Assembly: GCA_025449115.1 (NCBI GenBank)
Contig: JAHLKC010000091.1
Location: 62,001 to 126,000 of the forward strand
Source: Chytridium lagenaria
Lineage: Eukaryota > Chytridiomycota > Chytridiomycetes > Chytridiales > Chytridiaceae
Reading direction: 5' to 3'
Length of the DNA stretch: 64,000 nucleotides
Shown here: positions 27,157 to 41,318 of the stretch, piece after piece
Layout of the letters: the number at the start of each line of letters is the position of its first letter
How positions within the stretch are numbered: the first letter of the stretch is position 1
The notes under the pieces: model-generated
What the model saw: the letters and a program-made list of their open reading frames with translations, nothing else
What the model was told of the DNA's origin: nothing
The model's database searches: none
Position numbers and translations under genes: made by a program

Positions 27157-28518
27157 ATTGAACAACAGTTTTGGGATGCGCTGTTCCATCTTTCGTTTCT
27201 TTGTCGATGATGAAGGAGGCTCATTTCCGCACTAGGCATTTAAAATTTTTGGTTCTATTTTTCCTATTCTTGATCTACTCGTACCCATTCAATTTCTCTG
27301 ACTGTTTTTCTTTTCACATTCTGGCCTTGTTTACCCATGTACTTTTTTATTTTAGGGCTTGGTTGACGCTCTTTATAATGTTTTTCAGTCTTGTCTCCCT
27401 TGCCTTTTTACATTCTCATCCATTTGTTTTTATATCGCCGTATCCCTTTTCTTTCCGTCATTTATTTATCGTTTTGTGCCGTTCTCGAATTTTAATTTCT
27501 GTTATTTCGCGCTTCCTTCTTTTCCTTTTTCTACATTCTTAAAATGAACACTTCCTGTGATATGATGGTCTTCGTTGAGATGGAAGTCGGGGTCAGAGGA
27601 CCTGTCGGTTTGGGCGGGCTAAAGGGCTTTATCTCGAGGTGCGAAGACGTTCCATACGGGTTAGCCGTTAAGGTCGAGGTGGAGGACGAGGAGGATTTGT
27701 GGTTACATTTGTCTGTCATTCCACACAAAAAAACAGAGTCATATTTGAAAAAAAGTTTGAATGTAAAGGACGTTATTTTATCTCCCTTGCTTCTTCAACT
27801 TTTTTTTATTACTTTTTCGCGACACAAGCTCAAACATATATTTCTGAGTCGTGGTTTTGAATTTGTGCCGAAACGCCTTTATTAGTGTATTGTAACAAGG
27901 CAGTGAACACCCATGCGTGTTTGCGAATGATACCAAACAATGCTTACCTGGAGGTTTATTGCCTCGTTACTCAACTTGAAATTCCTCCGACGTAGACACA
28001 GTATAATCTTTTAAATGGCTATTTTGTGTCAAACTCTTGATACTCGTTCATTTTTCCTCATAAACCAGTCCATACATTTCCCATTTGCTTCCTGATACTG
28101 AATATCACTCCCAGACAAGATTGTTTCCTATTTTGAAATTTCATTGCCGTTACAACCAAGCTGCGCATGTGAATGATTATCCAACGACATCGAATTAAGG
28201 TTAATGCGTGTCCAATAGTGACAGGGAATGGTGATGTACCTTCCATGGTCACGGCCTTCCCTTCAGGTTGTTCTTCTATTTAAACAACGCGTCCTTTAAT
28301 TGGGTTCTTCACATCCTCTGTAATATTATCCCTTTGAAGTTTTAAAGAGTTCTAATTTCCTCACAATATTTATCGCTATCAATAACATCATATCAGGTCA
28401 TCAGAAGAATGTGATTTGCGAGAAAGCGTGAATAGATATAAAAAAGTATGCTGAGTTACAAGTAAAAAACATCTATTGATTAACAACGTGGACTTTTTTT
28501 TTGTTGACTTTGTGTGTT
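27157..28518. other. Long intergenic region, pyrimidine-rich tract
   Basis: 1.36 kb between the TCP11-family stop (plus) and the golgin stop (minus), a convergent arrangement. 27240-27540 is strongly T/C-rich on the plus strand and looks like 3' UTR or low-complexity DNA. An open stretch at 27544-27885 is described separately. 27900-28518 is AT-rich and I see nothing specific in it. Confidence 0.5.
27544..27885 (+). CDS. Doubtful ORF of 113 codons
   Basis: An ATG-initiated open frame with an acidic middle (KVEVEDEEDLWLHLSVIPHK) that is less T-rich than the sequence on either side. The last 40 codons fall into AT-rich sequence and look like noise. I recognise no domain. It may be a small gene, a terminal exon of something unseen, or chance; it sits in a convergent 3' region, which argues against a gene. 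Confidence 0.2.
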   Translation: MNTSCDMMVFVEMEVGVRGPVGLGGLKGFISRCEDVPYGLAVKVEVEDEEDLWLHLSVIPHKKTESYLKKSLNVKDVILSPLLLQLFFITFSRHKLKHIFLSRGFEFVPKRLY

Positions 28519-31500
28519 TCAATCCTTTTTCCAACCAAAAAAGCTTCCCTTTCTGTCCATTACGGGTGCTGGGGGTTTTTCGGGTTCCTCTGAAATAGGT
28601 TTTATAGCGGGAGAGTCAGGTGCTGTTTTCGTGGGATCTATTTCTTCACGAAGATGTGCATTGCTAGATTCCTGCAATACCAAAAAAAATCAATCTTACT
28701 ACGAATCACAAGCATGAATGACCCACCCTTATCAAGAACGATATCCACAAATCCGTGAAACTCTCCCAGTCGCAGCCGACGGACTCGTAGGTGGCGGGTT
28801 CGCTCCAACCTTTCTCAGTAATCCAATCTTCACTTTATCCTCATCCGTCAACCTCAACACACTTGCAATCACTGAAAGCATCTCGAATCGTTTCGTGTCA
28901 GCCCTTGCGGTCGAAAGGAATTGCACCACAAGATTTGAAATGAGACGTCGGTCGACCACATTGTCAGGTGAACCGGCGCGACGAATGGCTTCAGCAAGGT
29001 AGGATTCGAGGGAAATGACTATTTTTGGAGAAAAGATTAGAAAGGGGAGGAGTTGAGATGGACAAATCTTACCTCTCGCACGGAGTCGGCCAACTTCGAC
29101 GCTCTTTTCTTGTAACTCGGCTTCGAGGTCTGACAAATTTGGTGCGCTCACGTCAAGTTCATTCAAACGCTCCTCAGCTTTAAGCGCACGCTCCCTAAAC
29201 TCCTCTAGCATCCTTGAAGCAGTTTGTAGCTGTTTCCGAAGGCTCTCAAAGCGCAAACTCAATCTCTCCTTCCTTGGCTTTAAATTATTTTTTAAATTTG
29301 CGTAAGAAAAGTACAGGACGACACCGTAATACAAAAATGACAACTCACCAGCCTGGAATTCCTCTAGAACGGCCTGTAAATTCGAGATACTCAATTGATC
29401 TCGCTCTCTCGCATTAATCGCACCCTCCAATTCCTCTCTCGCTCTCGCCGTAATCTCCCTCGCCTCCCGCTCCCTTTCCTCCGCCAACCTCACCCCATCT
29501 TGCGCTTCCCTCGCAACTCCTCCCAAGTCTCCCTCTCCCTCTCTAGCGCATCCACCGGGTCTTATACTCCACAAGCACTCCCTCAACTCTTAAAGCCTCC
29601 TGCGTGTTCGCCTCCTCCGTCTCCGCCATATGATGTTGAAGGGCGGCGAGTCGACGTTGAACTTTATCGAGCTCAATTTTCGTGGCTTCTAGTTCGGTGA
29701 GGACGGCTGTGAGTTGGGTTTGAAGACGGATGGTCTCGTGGCTTGTTTGAGAGGATATGTCACGGAGTTGGGCGTCGTTGTTGGCGAGAGAGGCCATTTC
29801 AGTTTTGAGAAGGGCGCGTTCTTCACGGAGAGAGGAGATGGTCAAGGTAAGGGCGGCGACTTCTTCCCTAAGACGGTCGCCTTCGTCCTATATCCCAAGA
29901 TTAGTGCTTATTCATACATAAGGCCTCTTTAAAATGGTATGAAGAAAACGTACCATTTCGGCTTGAAGTTTTGGCATAACAGAATTTTTAACCGTCGAGA
30001 GTTTTTCCACAAGAAGAGCATGCTCTGCAGTGATCCGGTCCTTCTCTTCAAGCACTTGAGTAAGCTCATGTTGGACAGAACTTAGACTGTGTGTCCGTTC
30101 CTCAATCTCAGCGTTCAGATCCTGTGTCAATTGTTCAAACGCTACAAGAAGACATAAGTTTGCATAATACAAGATAATAAACTGACCATTCACGTTTTCC
30201 CTTAATTCGATGACGGCCTTTTCTTTCAACTTGATATCATTCTGAAGCTTTCACATGCAGCCTCGATGCCCTCTAACAGTGACGTCAAATCTTCAGGAAC
30301 AGCAAGACCCGTTAATGCAATCGGACGGGGCTGAGGAGCGTTTTTGAGATAAAGAGGTGACAAAGTCGTAGAATTGGCCAGTGATAGTTTGGAAACGGCA
30401 ACGACAAGAGTATCACGGTCATGCATTGACACATCGCCTGAACTTTTTAAGTCCTGGTTCATGGAAGCCGCCTGTTCAAGCTGTTGCTGAAGCGCGTCCT
30501 TGGCGTTAATGACGGATGAAAGTTCGACGGAGAGGTTATGCGCGTCTTGTTTTGAGGATTCGAGTTGATGTAGGAGAGACTCCTTGGTTGTTTCGAGGCT
30601 GTGATGGTGTTTTGATGAGAGTCGACGAGGTTTGGAGGGATGCGATTTGAGCGGATTCGGTGGAGAGGGCGATGGTTTTTTCCTCGACTTGCATTCGTAA
30701 CGCATTGGTCTCATCGATAAATATCTTCTTTTCCGCTTCGATTTGATTGATGGTCGCGTCATGTAAGGACTGAACAGCAAGAATCTCTTTGTTGAGTCTG
30801 CTTCTCTCAGCTTGAAGTTCGGAAACCAAAGTGCTACTTTCCCCAGACTCGTCCAACCTCGACTGAAGCTCCACGTTCTCTATCTTTGAGCTCTTTCAGC
30901 TTCTGTGTGAGTAATGCAATGTCTGCTCTCAAGGTTTTGACGATCAACGTCTTTGGCGGCTGCGTCATCGTTTGCCTCTTGGAGAACTTTCATTCATTCT
31001 CCAAGTTTGCGATCCAATCATCACGATCACTGACAACGGCGGATAACTTACCACCCACTTCAGCACTGAGCCTTGAAACGTCTTTAGCGGCTACTTCCAG
31101 CTCAGCCTGCTTTTCTCCCATCTCCTTTTCAAAGTTTGATTTCCAGCATGAAGCTCTTCCTCCATCGTCGTGAGCTTCGTCTCAAAGTCATCGTTCATCT
31201 TCTCAACAGCCTTCAGAGCCTCCATCCGTTCAGCTTCAGCAGTTTTAAGTTGAGACACCAAGGTTTCCTTTTCGGACTCGAGTTTGTCTATAATCAACTT
31301 GAACTTCAACTCGAGGTCTGCCGTATTGGGTGTCATAGCCGATTCCTGACGTAAGCCCTCAAATGTGACCCTTAAGTCATCCAACTCTTTGGCCTTCATC
31401 CTTCCCACCTTAACAGCAGCCTCCAACTCTTGCCTCAACTCCAATTCACGCTCATTAAACTCTGTAACCGTCTCCTCCAAATTCTGCACATGCTCCTTCA

Positions 31501-32328
31501 AAAACGTGTATTTTTCCTTCCACTCATCGCCAGTCCCATTTGCAGTATTGGCTTTCAGCCCCTCCATTTCTTCACGTAACCGCGCTTCGATTTTTCCTTT
31601 TCGGCAACCTTCAACGACAGAGATTTATTCTCTTCTATTAAGGGCTTGAGATGTGAGACGGCCTTGTTAAGCTTTTCTTGGAGGAGGGCGGCACGGTCTG
31701 CGTCTGCAGAGGGGCTTTGTGGAGGTGATGTTGCTGCATGTTGACGCATGGCGACGAGTCGAGCTTCCAAGGCTTTGATATGGTTGTCTCGGCCGCTTAA
31801 TTGGTCGTTAAAATCTTGTTGTGCGCGTTGAAGCTATACGAACGCGATTAGTACTAAATTAGCTGGAAGGGAAAAGTGGCAAAAACAACAGGTTCTTGCG
31901 AATTGAAGGACTCTCGTATAAGAATATATCCAACAACATGGTTGCATTCCAAAATAAAACAAGAGAGATATGATCCAACCTCCATCCTTAGCTCTTTGTT
32001 AATCCGCTTAAATTCATCCAGCGTGGGCTCTGTCGTATTGTAGCTATTGAGGTCTGATCATTGCATAAAAAGTCAGAGTCTCAAACCCATAATAAAAGTC
32101 GGCCCTACCTTCAATTTCCCCATCGAATCCATGTTCTGCATGCATTGGATCATCATGCTTCTTACGGTAAGAGTCTGGATCGCCCACATGTGTTGATGAT
32201 TCTGAGAAAGGAGCATCTTTGATGATGGATGATACTTTTGAGGCTATGGATGATAGATTGATGTTTTGCAGGTTGCGCGCATCTAAATTAAACCATGATC
32301 CAGACGATGCATTCCCCGACGATGCCAT
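28519..32328 (-). CDS. RUD3: Golgin with ALPS-like start and GRAB domain (Rud3/GMAP-210 type)
   Basis: A cis-Golgi coiled-coil tether that binds Arf1 through a C-terminal GRAB domain. ATG 32328 opens MASSGNASSGSWFNLD, followed by an amphipathic Ser/Asn/Ile-rich helix (NLQNINLSSIASKVSSIIKD) that resembles the ALPS curvature-sensing motif of GMAP-210. Then about 900 residues of coiled coil follow in several exons (for example EHVQNLEETVTEFNERELEL and ELTQVLEEKDRITAEHALL). The GRAB region reads VDRRLISNLVVQFLSTARAD then RFEMLSVIASVLRLTDEDK (28830-28960). After a one-base break near 28780 it continues WESFTDLWISFL. An intron precedes a final exon ending MDRKGSFFGWKKD, stop 28519-28521. Confidence 0.85.
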
Positions 32329-32808
32329 TCTTCCCGTGTCGTATCCTATGAAGGAAGTAGGTGATGCCCGGGGGATGAATGAGGTTTTTCCAGTCTCACT
32401 GCGAAAAGCCAGTAGCGATGGTCGCACCTTCCAGTCAAACACCAACAAAAATTCTGGGAATTTCTTCGTGGTTCCTTTCAAGGAGCCCTTTCTTGAGCGA
32501 TGCACGCTACATATTAGATGAAACGTTCATCAATATTCCAAGCATAACAGAGAATAGAGAGTTCATTGAGAGTAAGATGCATTTTCGACTTTTTTGATAC
32601 CCAACCCTGGAAAAGAGAGTTATCCGGCATCTATCTGTATACATTTGAGAGCATGCTTCAGCTTTTCAAAACATTCCCTCGTCAACAGCACGTCAACGCC
32701 AACGTCACGTCACGTTGGATGGTGTTTAGGCAGTTCAACGGAATGAATACACGAATATTGTAGGGGCCATGGCCATGGGTTGATGCTTGCTGGGTGACAC
32801 ACCTTTTA
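32329..32808. promoter_or_regulatory. Divergent promoter region (golgin / Dap1)
   Basis: 480 bp between the start of the golgin gene (minus) and the start of the Dap1 gene (plus). No gene is seen; the short ORFs here are not protein-like. It should hold both promoters and 5' UTRs. Confidence 0.45.
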
Positions 32809-33660
32809 ATGGAAAACATTTTTTCGAACGTTCTTCTTGCGACTGTCCTTGGTCTCGGCATTGCCGTCGTCTTCACACTCGCCTCAACCTCAAAGCAACT
32901 CAGCAACAAAAAGGACAAGAGTCCAACCAGCGACACTGCCGAAGCAGCTACCACGCCCGCATCCACTGCTTCAAGCGCTCCTGCACCTCCTTCTACAAAA
33001 TTCAAGTTTACGTAAATATATATTCATTTTGTCCTTTTTTTCAAACTCTTACCCCACAACATAGGCCTCCCAGCATGACTTCAGACTCTGCAGCCCCTCT
33101 CCCTCCCGCCGGTGACAAGCAGTTCTCTGTCACAGAGCTCGCTCAATATGATGGCACCGATGCATCCAAGCCCGTCTACCTTGCCGTCAAGGGAACAGGT
33201 AAAAGATCATCATGCATGGCATCTCATCACTCACGCACTTATTGCTTCTTCTATTTTATCTCCATCCAGTCTTCGATGTTTCGCAAAACAGGGACATGTA
33301 CAAGCCTGGACAAGGATACTCTGTGTTTGCTGGCAAGGACGCCTCGAAGGTCAGAAAAGTCTCTCTTCAAATCACCCGCCACCCATTCATGCATGTCACT
33401 GACGGTTTTGATATTATTTTTTTATTTCCATCCACTTCCTTAGGCCCTCGGCAAATCCTCTTTGAAGCCTGAAGATTGTATCCCCGACTTTTCATCTCTC
33501 GATGCGGAGGAGGTAAACTATCTTTTACGAAAAACAAGAACAAAAGCAGTAGAAAAAACAACCCGCTTACATATCTTTTTTACAACTCCAGCTTCAGACC
33601 TTGAACAAGTGGCACTCCCACTACCAGAAGAAGTATCCGATTGTCGGCCGCGTCGTGTAG
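32809..33660 (+). CDS. DAP1: Dap1-type MAPR heme-binding protein (cytochrome b5-like fold)
   Basis: Dap1/PGRMC proteins bind heme and support cytochrome P450 steps in sterol synthesis at the ER. ATG 32809 gives MENIFSNVLLATVLGLGIAV, a single membrane anchor, then a Ser/Thr/Ala-rich linker. The MAPR domain follows: FSVTELAQYDGTDASKPVYL, VFDVSQNRDMYKPG, GYSVFAGKDASKALGKSSL, then HYQKKYPIVGRVV, stop 33658-33660. The Tyr and Asp of GYSVFAGKDAS and the Lys-Tyr of KKYPIVG match the heme-contact residues of PGRMC1. Four exons with introns near 33015-33065, 33200-33270, 33350-33443 and 33515-33593. Confidence 0.92.
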
Positions 33661-33893
33661 AGAAGAACCATCCAACCCAAAAAAAGAAGCAGAACAACCT
33701 CAATATATATTACAATTGTGAAATCAATTAAAAATACCGCTTTGAAACACGAGAAACAATAGAACGACAGAGGCTTAGGAGCAAGACAAGGATAGCGTGC
33801 TCCTACAGGTCAAACTAAGAAATCGAACATAAGAGAAAAACTAAGACGGCAACAAACTAGAAATATTTGGTTTGCGTTTTTACAATGAGAAAT

Positions 33894-35524
33894 CTATCGT
33901 CGACGTCTGTAGTCCACAGGACTGAGCTCTCGCGCGTCGCGATCACGTCCTCCCCTTTCATAAACATCTTTGGCGGGTCGTTGCTCCCAGCTCCTATATG
34001 TTGTTCAGCGCTCCCACTGAGCCCACCCTGGCCTGACTCCGTTTCCCGTGATCATCATCCGCATTGCCTTCAAGCGGCCGCTCATCCCATTTCGTATTAC
34101 GAGACTTTGACTGCGGCGGTGAGACGTGGCGAGGCGGAGCGTCATGTTCGTATCTTGAAGATGGTGGAGGAGGTCGACGTTCCCTATCAGTCCGCCATTC
34201 CGGCGGAGGCGGTCCACGAGGTTGATTCCCGCGATGATCATCTTCGTAATTTCGGTCATTCCGCTCAAACCCACGGTCATGGTTGGGGTGACGATTCCAG
34301 CCTCCACCACCACCGCCACCACGCCATAACCCCCTCTGCGGTCATCGAAATCCCTATCACCCCTTTCACCCTCAAACCGTCTCCCGCGGTCAAAATCTCT
34401 TCTTCCAGAATCTCTATCTCTATTGGACTCCCGGTTTCTAAAGTCTCTATCGGATTTCGGAGGAACGTAAAACGGCGATTTCTAAAAACATTATTTTTTT
34501 TTTTTAAAAAAAAAAGTAAAGTATCAATCCATACCTTCCACGCATCAAGCCATTGCCTAATCTTTAAATACCCAGTGTGTTGCTTTCCGATCAAATGGGC
34601 GTCCATTCTTTGCGCAGTCTCGTTCGCGACAAGGCATGCTGAGCATACCTCACAAATCGTCAACTTTCTGCCAATTGTCTAAAGCAACATAACGATATGT
34701 TTGAGCAAGATACAGAGGAACAAATGAAATGAAAGAAAATAGAATATGCCTACAAAAAGAAAAGGGAAAATAACTACAAAAAGCCAAAACCCACATTCTT
34801 AATAGTAGCAATATTTTGCTTCAAGCTCTCCACCTGTGCCAAAAGCTCTTGCGCTTTATCAACCTCCCCCATCTCCCCATACTCCTCCATCTGCACCGTT
34901 AAGGTCTTGGCCTGTTCCTCCAAGAATACAATCCTCTCTTCTTGCTCCGCCTCTCCAGCGGCAGCCATGATTGCAGCGGGATCATCAGGTCCAACAGGGC
35001 CCGTTGTGTTGATTCTCTCCTTGCCTTTTTGAATCGAACGGTCCATTTCAAAAACAAGTTTGGTGAGGAAATTGGCGAATGCTTGTTCCCATCCCAAATG
35101 GCCTTTGTCAGGGGATGCTTGGTACCTTTGTTAAAATGCATCAGCATGTTGGTGGAAGGAAAAGAGTGGGGGGGTCTCACTTTCTCTTAACCGCTCGTCA
35201 TGGACTTTGCTCGAACAATTGCCCAAGTCCACCTTAGTGCTTGGATGGCAGAAATGTTAGCTTAACATCATCATCAACTAGGGCATGCACATGAAATACG
35301 TTTTTCCTTACTTTGTGAACAGCTCGTGTGGGCAGAATGCGACCATCTGATATCTACATACGTCTTTGTCCTTGTAGCTCTTTGTGGCCCCAATGAGCGG
35401 ATTCATCAGCTATTTTAAAGGATTAACCATCACTACATAACAAGGACAGAAATGCTGCACAGCAGACAATGTTCCTCATCAATGTTAAGCTCACCTCCTC
35501 AAACAGCTTCCTCTGATAGTCCAT
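33894..35524 (-). CDS. LUC7: U1 snRNP-associated protein Luc7
   Basis: Part of U1 snRNP; helps select weak 5' splice sites. The start is MDYQRKLFEEL (ATG at 35524), followed by MNPLIGATKSYKDKDV and a CCCH-like zinc finger that continues into CRYQMVAFCPHELF, then KVDLGNCSSKVHDERL. Next come LGWEQAFANFLTKLVFEMDR and a coiled coil (QAKTLTVQMEEYGEMGEVDK). The second zinc finger is CEVCSACLVANETAQRMDAH with HLIGKQHTGYLKIRQW. The C-terminal tail is rich in Arg/Asp/Gly/Pro (DRDFRNRESNRDRDSGRRDF, then GPPPPEWRTDRERRPPPP) and ends ELSPVDYRRR at 33894-33896. Frame shifts near 34310 and 33990 are needed in the low-complexity tail. Confidence 0.92.
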
Positions 35525-35602
35525 CTCTAGCAACCTTGTCTCAGAAGAATCTCAACGAAGAAAATAGCAAACAAAAGTTTCGAAAAAAAAGTCTGGGCTA
35601 AA

Positions 35603-36514
35603 ATGGAACAAGTGGAAGAGGCACCCTGGCCGTACTCCGACATCCCTGAAGATTTCATCACTCGCTCCCGCACGACACCTTCCATCTTCGCCCAGAAATA
35701 CCCGATTGGGGAGCAGGGAGCCTTTAAGCAAGTCATTCTTCGGAAATGTCCAGACTGGAGGCATCCGTCAGCATTACCAGATGAGATCAAGGATCCCATA
35801 CGTTCTACTAAGAATGCTAAAGTGACCAAGGAGTCTACTTGGGTTCGGAGAATAGCTGCGCGGAGGGCTGCAAGGGAAGCTGAAGATGTAATTAATCGTG
35901 CTGTTCAGCTTGCGGAGGCTGCGCAACGTAAAGCAACTGAACGACGACCAGCTCAGCCATCCATAGGGCGTCAATACCATCGCCCAGTTGCTCTCGATCG
36001 TCAAGATTTCTCGCGAGATTTTGATGTTGGGGATGAGCATAACGATCATCAAGGTCTCTTTGAGGCTTACGATGGGGGCGATGGGGAACGGACCTACCAT
36101 GAACGAATAGCAGTGCATCAACACCGAGTTGCTGTGCAGAAACGCCCTGACGTCTCTCGTGCTTACTGTAAAGTTGACATATTGCGCGACATGGAAAGGT
36201 TGATCGAAACTCGTACGTCGCCGGACGTCCGCGCATCAAAAACACTTCAGCAACCCTGGCATCCTGCACAAAATCGACAATTGAGACCACAATCAACATC
36301 AACACGCCCATCAGCTTTTTCAAACACTTTCTCATCAACAGCGCGCACACAAACGCTTGCAAATTCCAAAGAAGATATTCCAACAGACTTCCGACCAAGG
36401 TCGTCAACTATACCCCGAAGTCGATTCCCCACAAATACCGCTTATAAACCCGCACGTCCAAGCGTTGAGAGTGATAGCGACTCAGACGCTTATTTAACTG
36501 CAGATGAAGGCTAA
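35603..36514 (+). CDS. Unknown protein, single exon, disordered
   Basis: 303 residues with no intron, unusual among its neighbours. I do not recognise the family. The N-terminus has an aromatic/proline segment (PWPYSDIPEDFITRSRTTPS, then IFAQKYPIGEQGAFKQVILR) that could be a short conserved motif. The middle is Arg/Ala-rich and helical (VRRIAARRAAREAEDVINRA). The rest is Ser/Thr/Arg-rich and disordered, ending in an acidic tail (SVESDSDSDAYLTADEG). There is no signal peptide or membrane segment. It starts 78 bp from the LUC7 start on the other strand, so the two share a promoter region. Codon use and the long open frame support a real gene. Confidence 0.7.
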   Translation: MEQVEEAPWPYSDIPEDFITRSRTTPSIFAQKYPIGEQGAFKQVILRKCPDWRHPSALPDEIKDPIRSTKNAKVTKESTWVRRIAARRAAREAEDVINRAVQLAEAAQRKATERRPAQPSIGRQYHRPVALDRQDFSRDFDVGDEHNDHQGLFEAYDGGDGERTYHERIAVHQHRVAVQKRPDVSRAYCKVDILRDMERLIETRTSPDVRASKTLQQPWHPAQNRQLRPQSTSTRPSAFSNTFSSTARTQTLANSKEDIPTDFRPRSSTIPRSRFPTNTAYKPARPSVESDSDSDAYLTADEG

Positions 36515-36864
36515 AATGCCAAATATGTAATTCAGAATGTATGTATATATATATATAGGCGATTCAAGCACAAGGGGATAGCTGAGTGAAAAAAGACTCT
36601 GACATGAGAAGATTCAAATATTGTCAAAAGAGTAGAATAACTAAGTGAAAAAAAAGAAAACAGTAAAAAACAAGAGTCAAAAGGTAGTAGGTAGTTTCAA
36701 CTTATCGCACACGTGCTAAAGAACCGTTAGGTAGAACACTCGATGGTGGGTTCCTGGCGGTCTGACTCGAGCTTCTTGTGCCCACTCAGTATAAAACGAT
36801 TCCAGTCAGCTTTTGGGAGCAGCAAAACGCAACAAGAAGAACACATAAAAAATAGTTTCAATAC
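36515..36864. other. Convergent 3' region with TA run
   Basis: 350 bp between the stop of the unknown gene (plus) and the stop of PKC1 (minus). It contains a (TA)n stretch (36541-36557) and AT-rich sequence typical of 3' UTRs. No gene is seen. Confidence 0.5.
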
Positions 36865-40776
<3,912 letters not shown>

Positions 40777-41318
40777 AACTAATGACGGAAGATGACTTCA
40801 AGTAGTAGATGGAAGATAAACGCTTGGGAGATCGAATGAGTTTGCTTCACTTTACTGCTTTACTGTAATAGATGGGATAATTTGAGATCGCCGACGGATG
40901 GTCCTGGCCTGAGGGCAGTTCAGTGACGTGAGATCTGGCAGTACTTTCCCTGTAGCAGCGAGGGCGTGTATCGATAAGCCAGTAAGGCTCACTTGCAGGT
41001 ATCAATATGTTCGGATTTGATGACTGGGGATTGGTATGGTATGGGTGAACGGCGAGCTTCCTTTCAAGCGATTTCCTTGTGTCACAATAAATATATTCCC
41101 AAGGAGAACGACGGCTGGAAAGGACGCCAAACTAAAAAACACTTTTTACAACAGAGAATAATAACACTGAACACTCACAGAAAGAAAGAGGAAATATATA
41201 AAAGAAATCACATTCACAAAAAAAAGTATAGATGGAAATGGAGACTGCCTGAGTCCCCAAAGGCACACCGCCGCAAATGGAGTTTGCGTTCATTTACCTG
41301 CACCACAGGCGGGTACCT
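40777..41318. promoter_or_regulatory. PKC1 upstream region and 3' side of phosphodiesterase gene
   Basis: 540 bp between the provisional PKC1 start and the stop of the nucleotide pyrophosphatase gene, both on the minus strand. Here PKC1 lies downstream of that gene, so this holds the PKC1 promoter. A plus-strand ORF of 109 codons (40993-41322) is Lys/His-rich with no recognisable features. No gene is supported. Confidence 0.4.
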
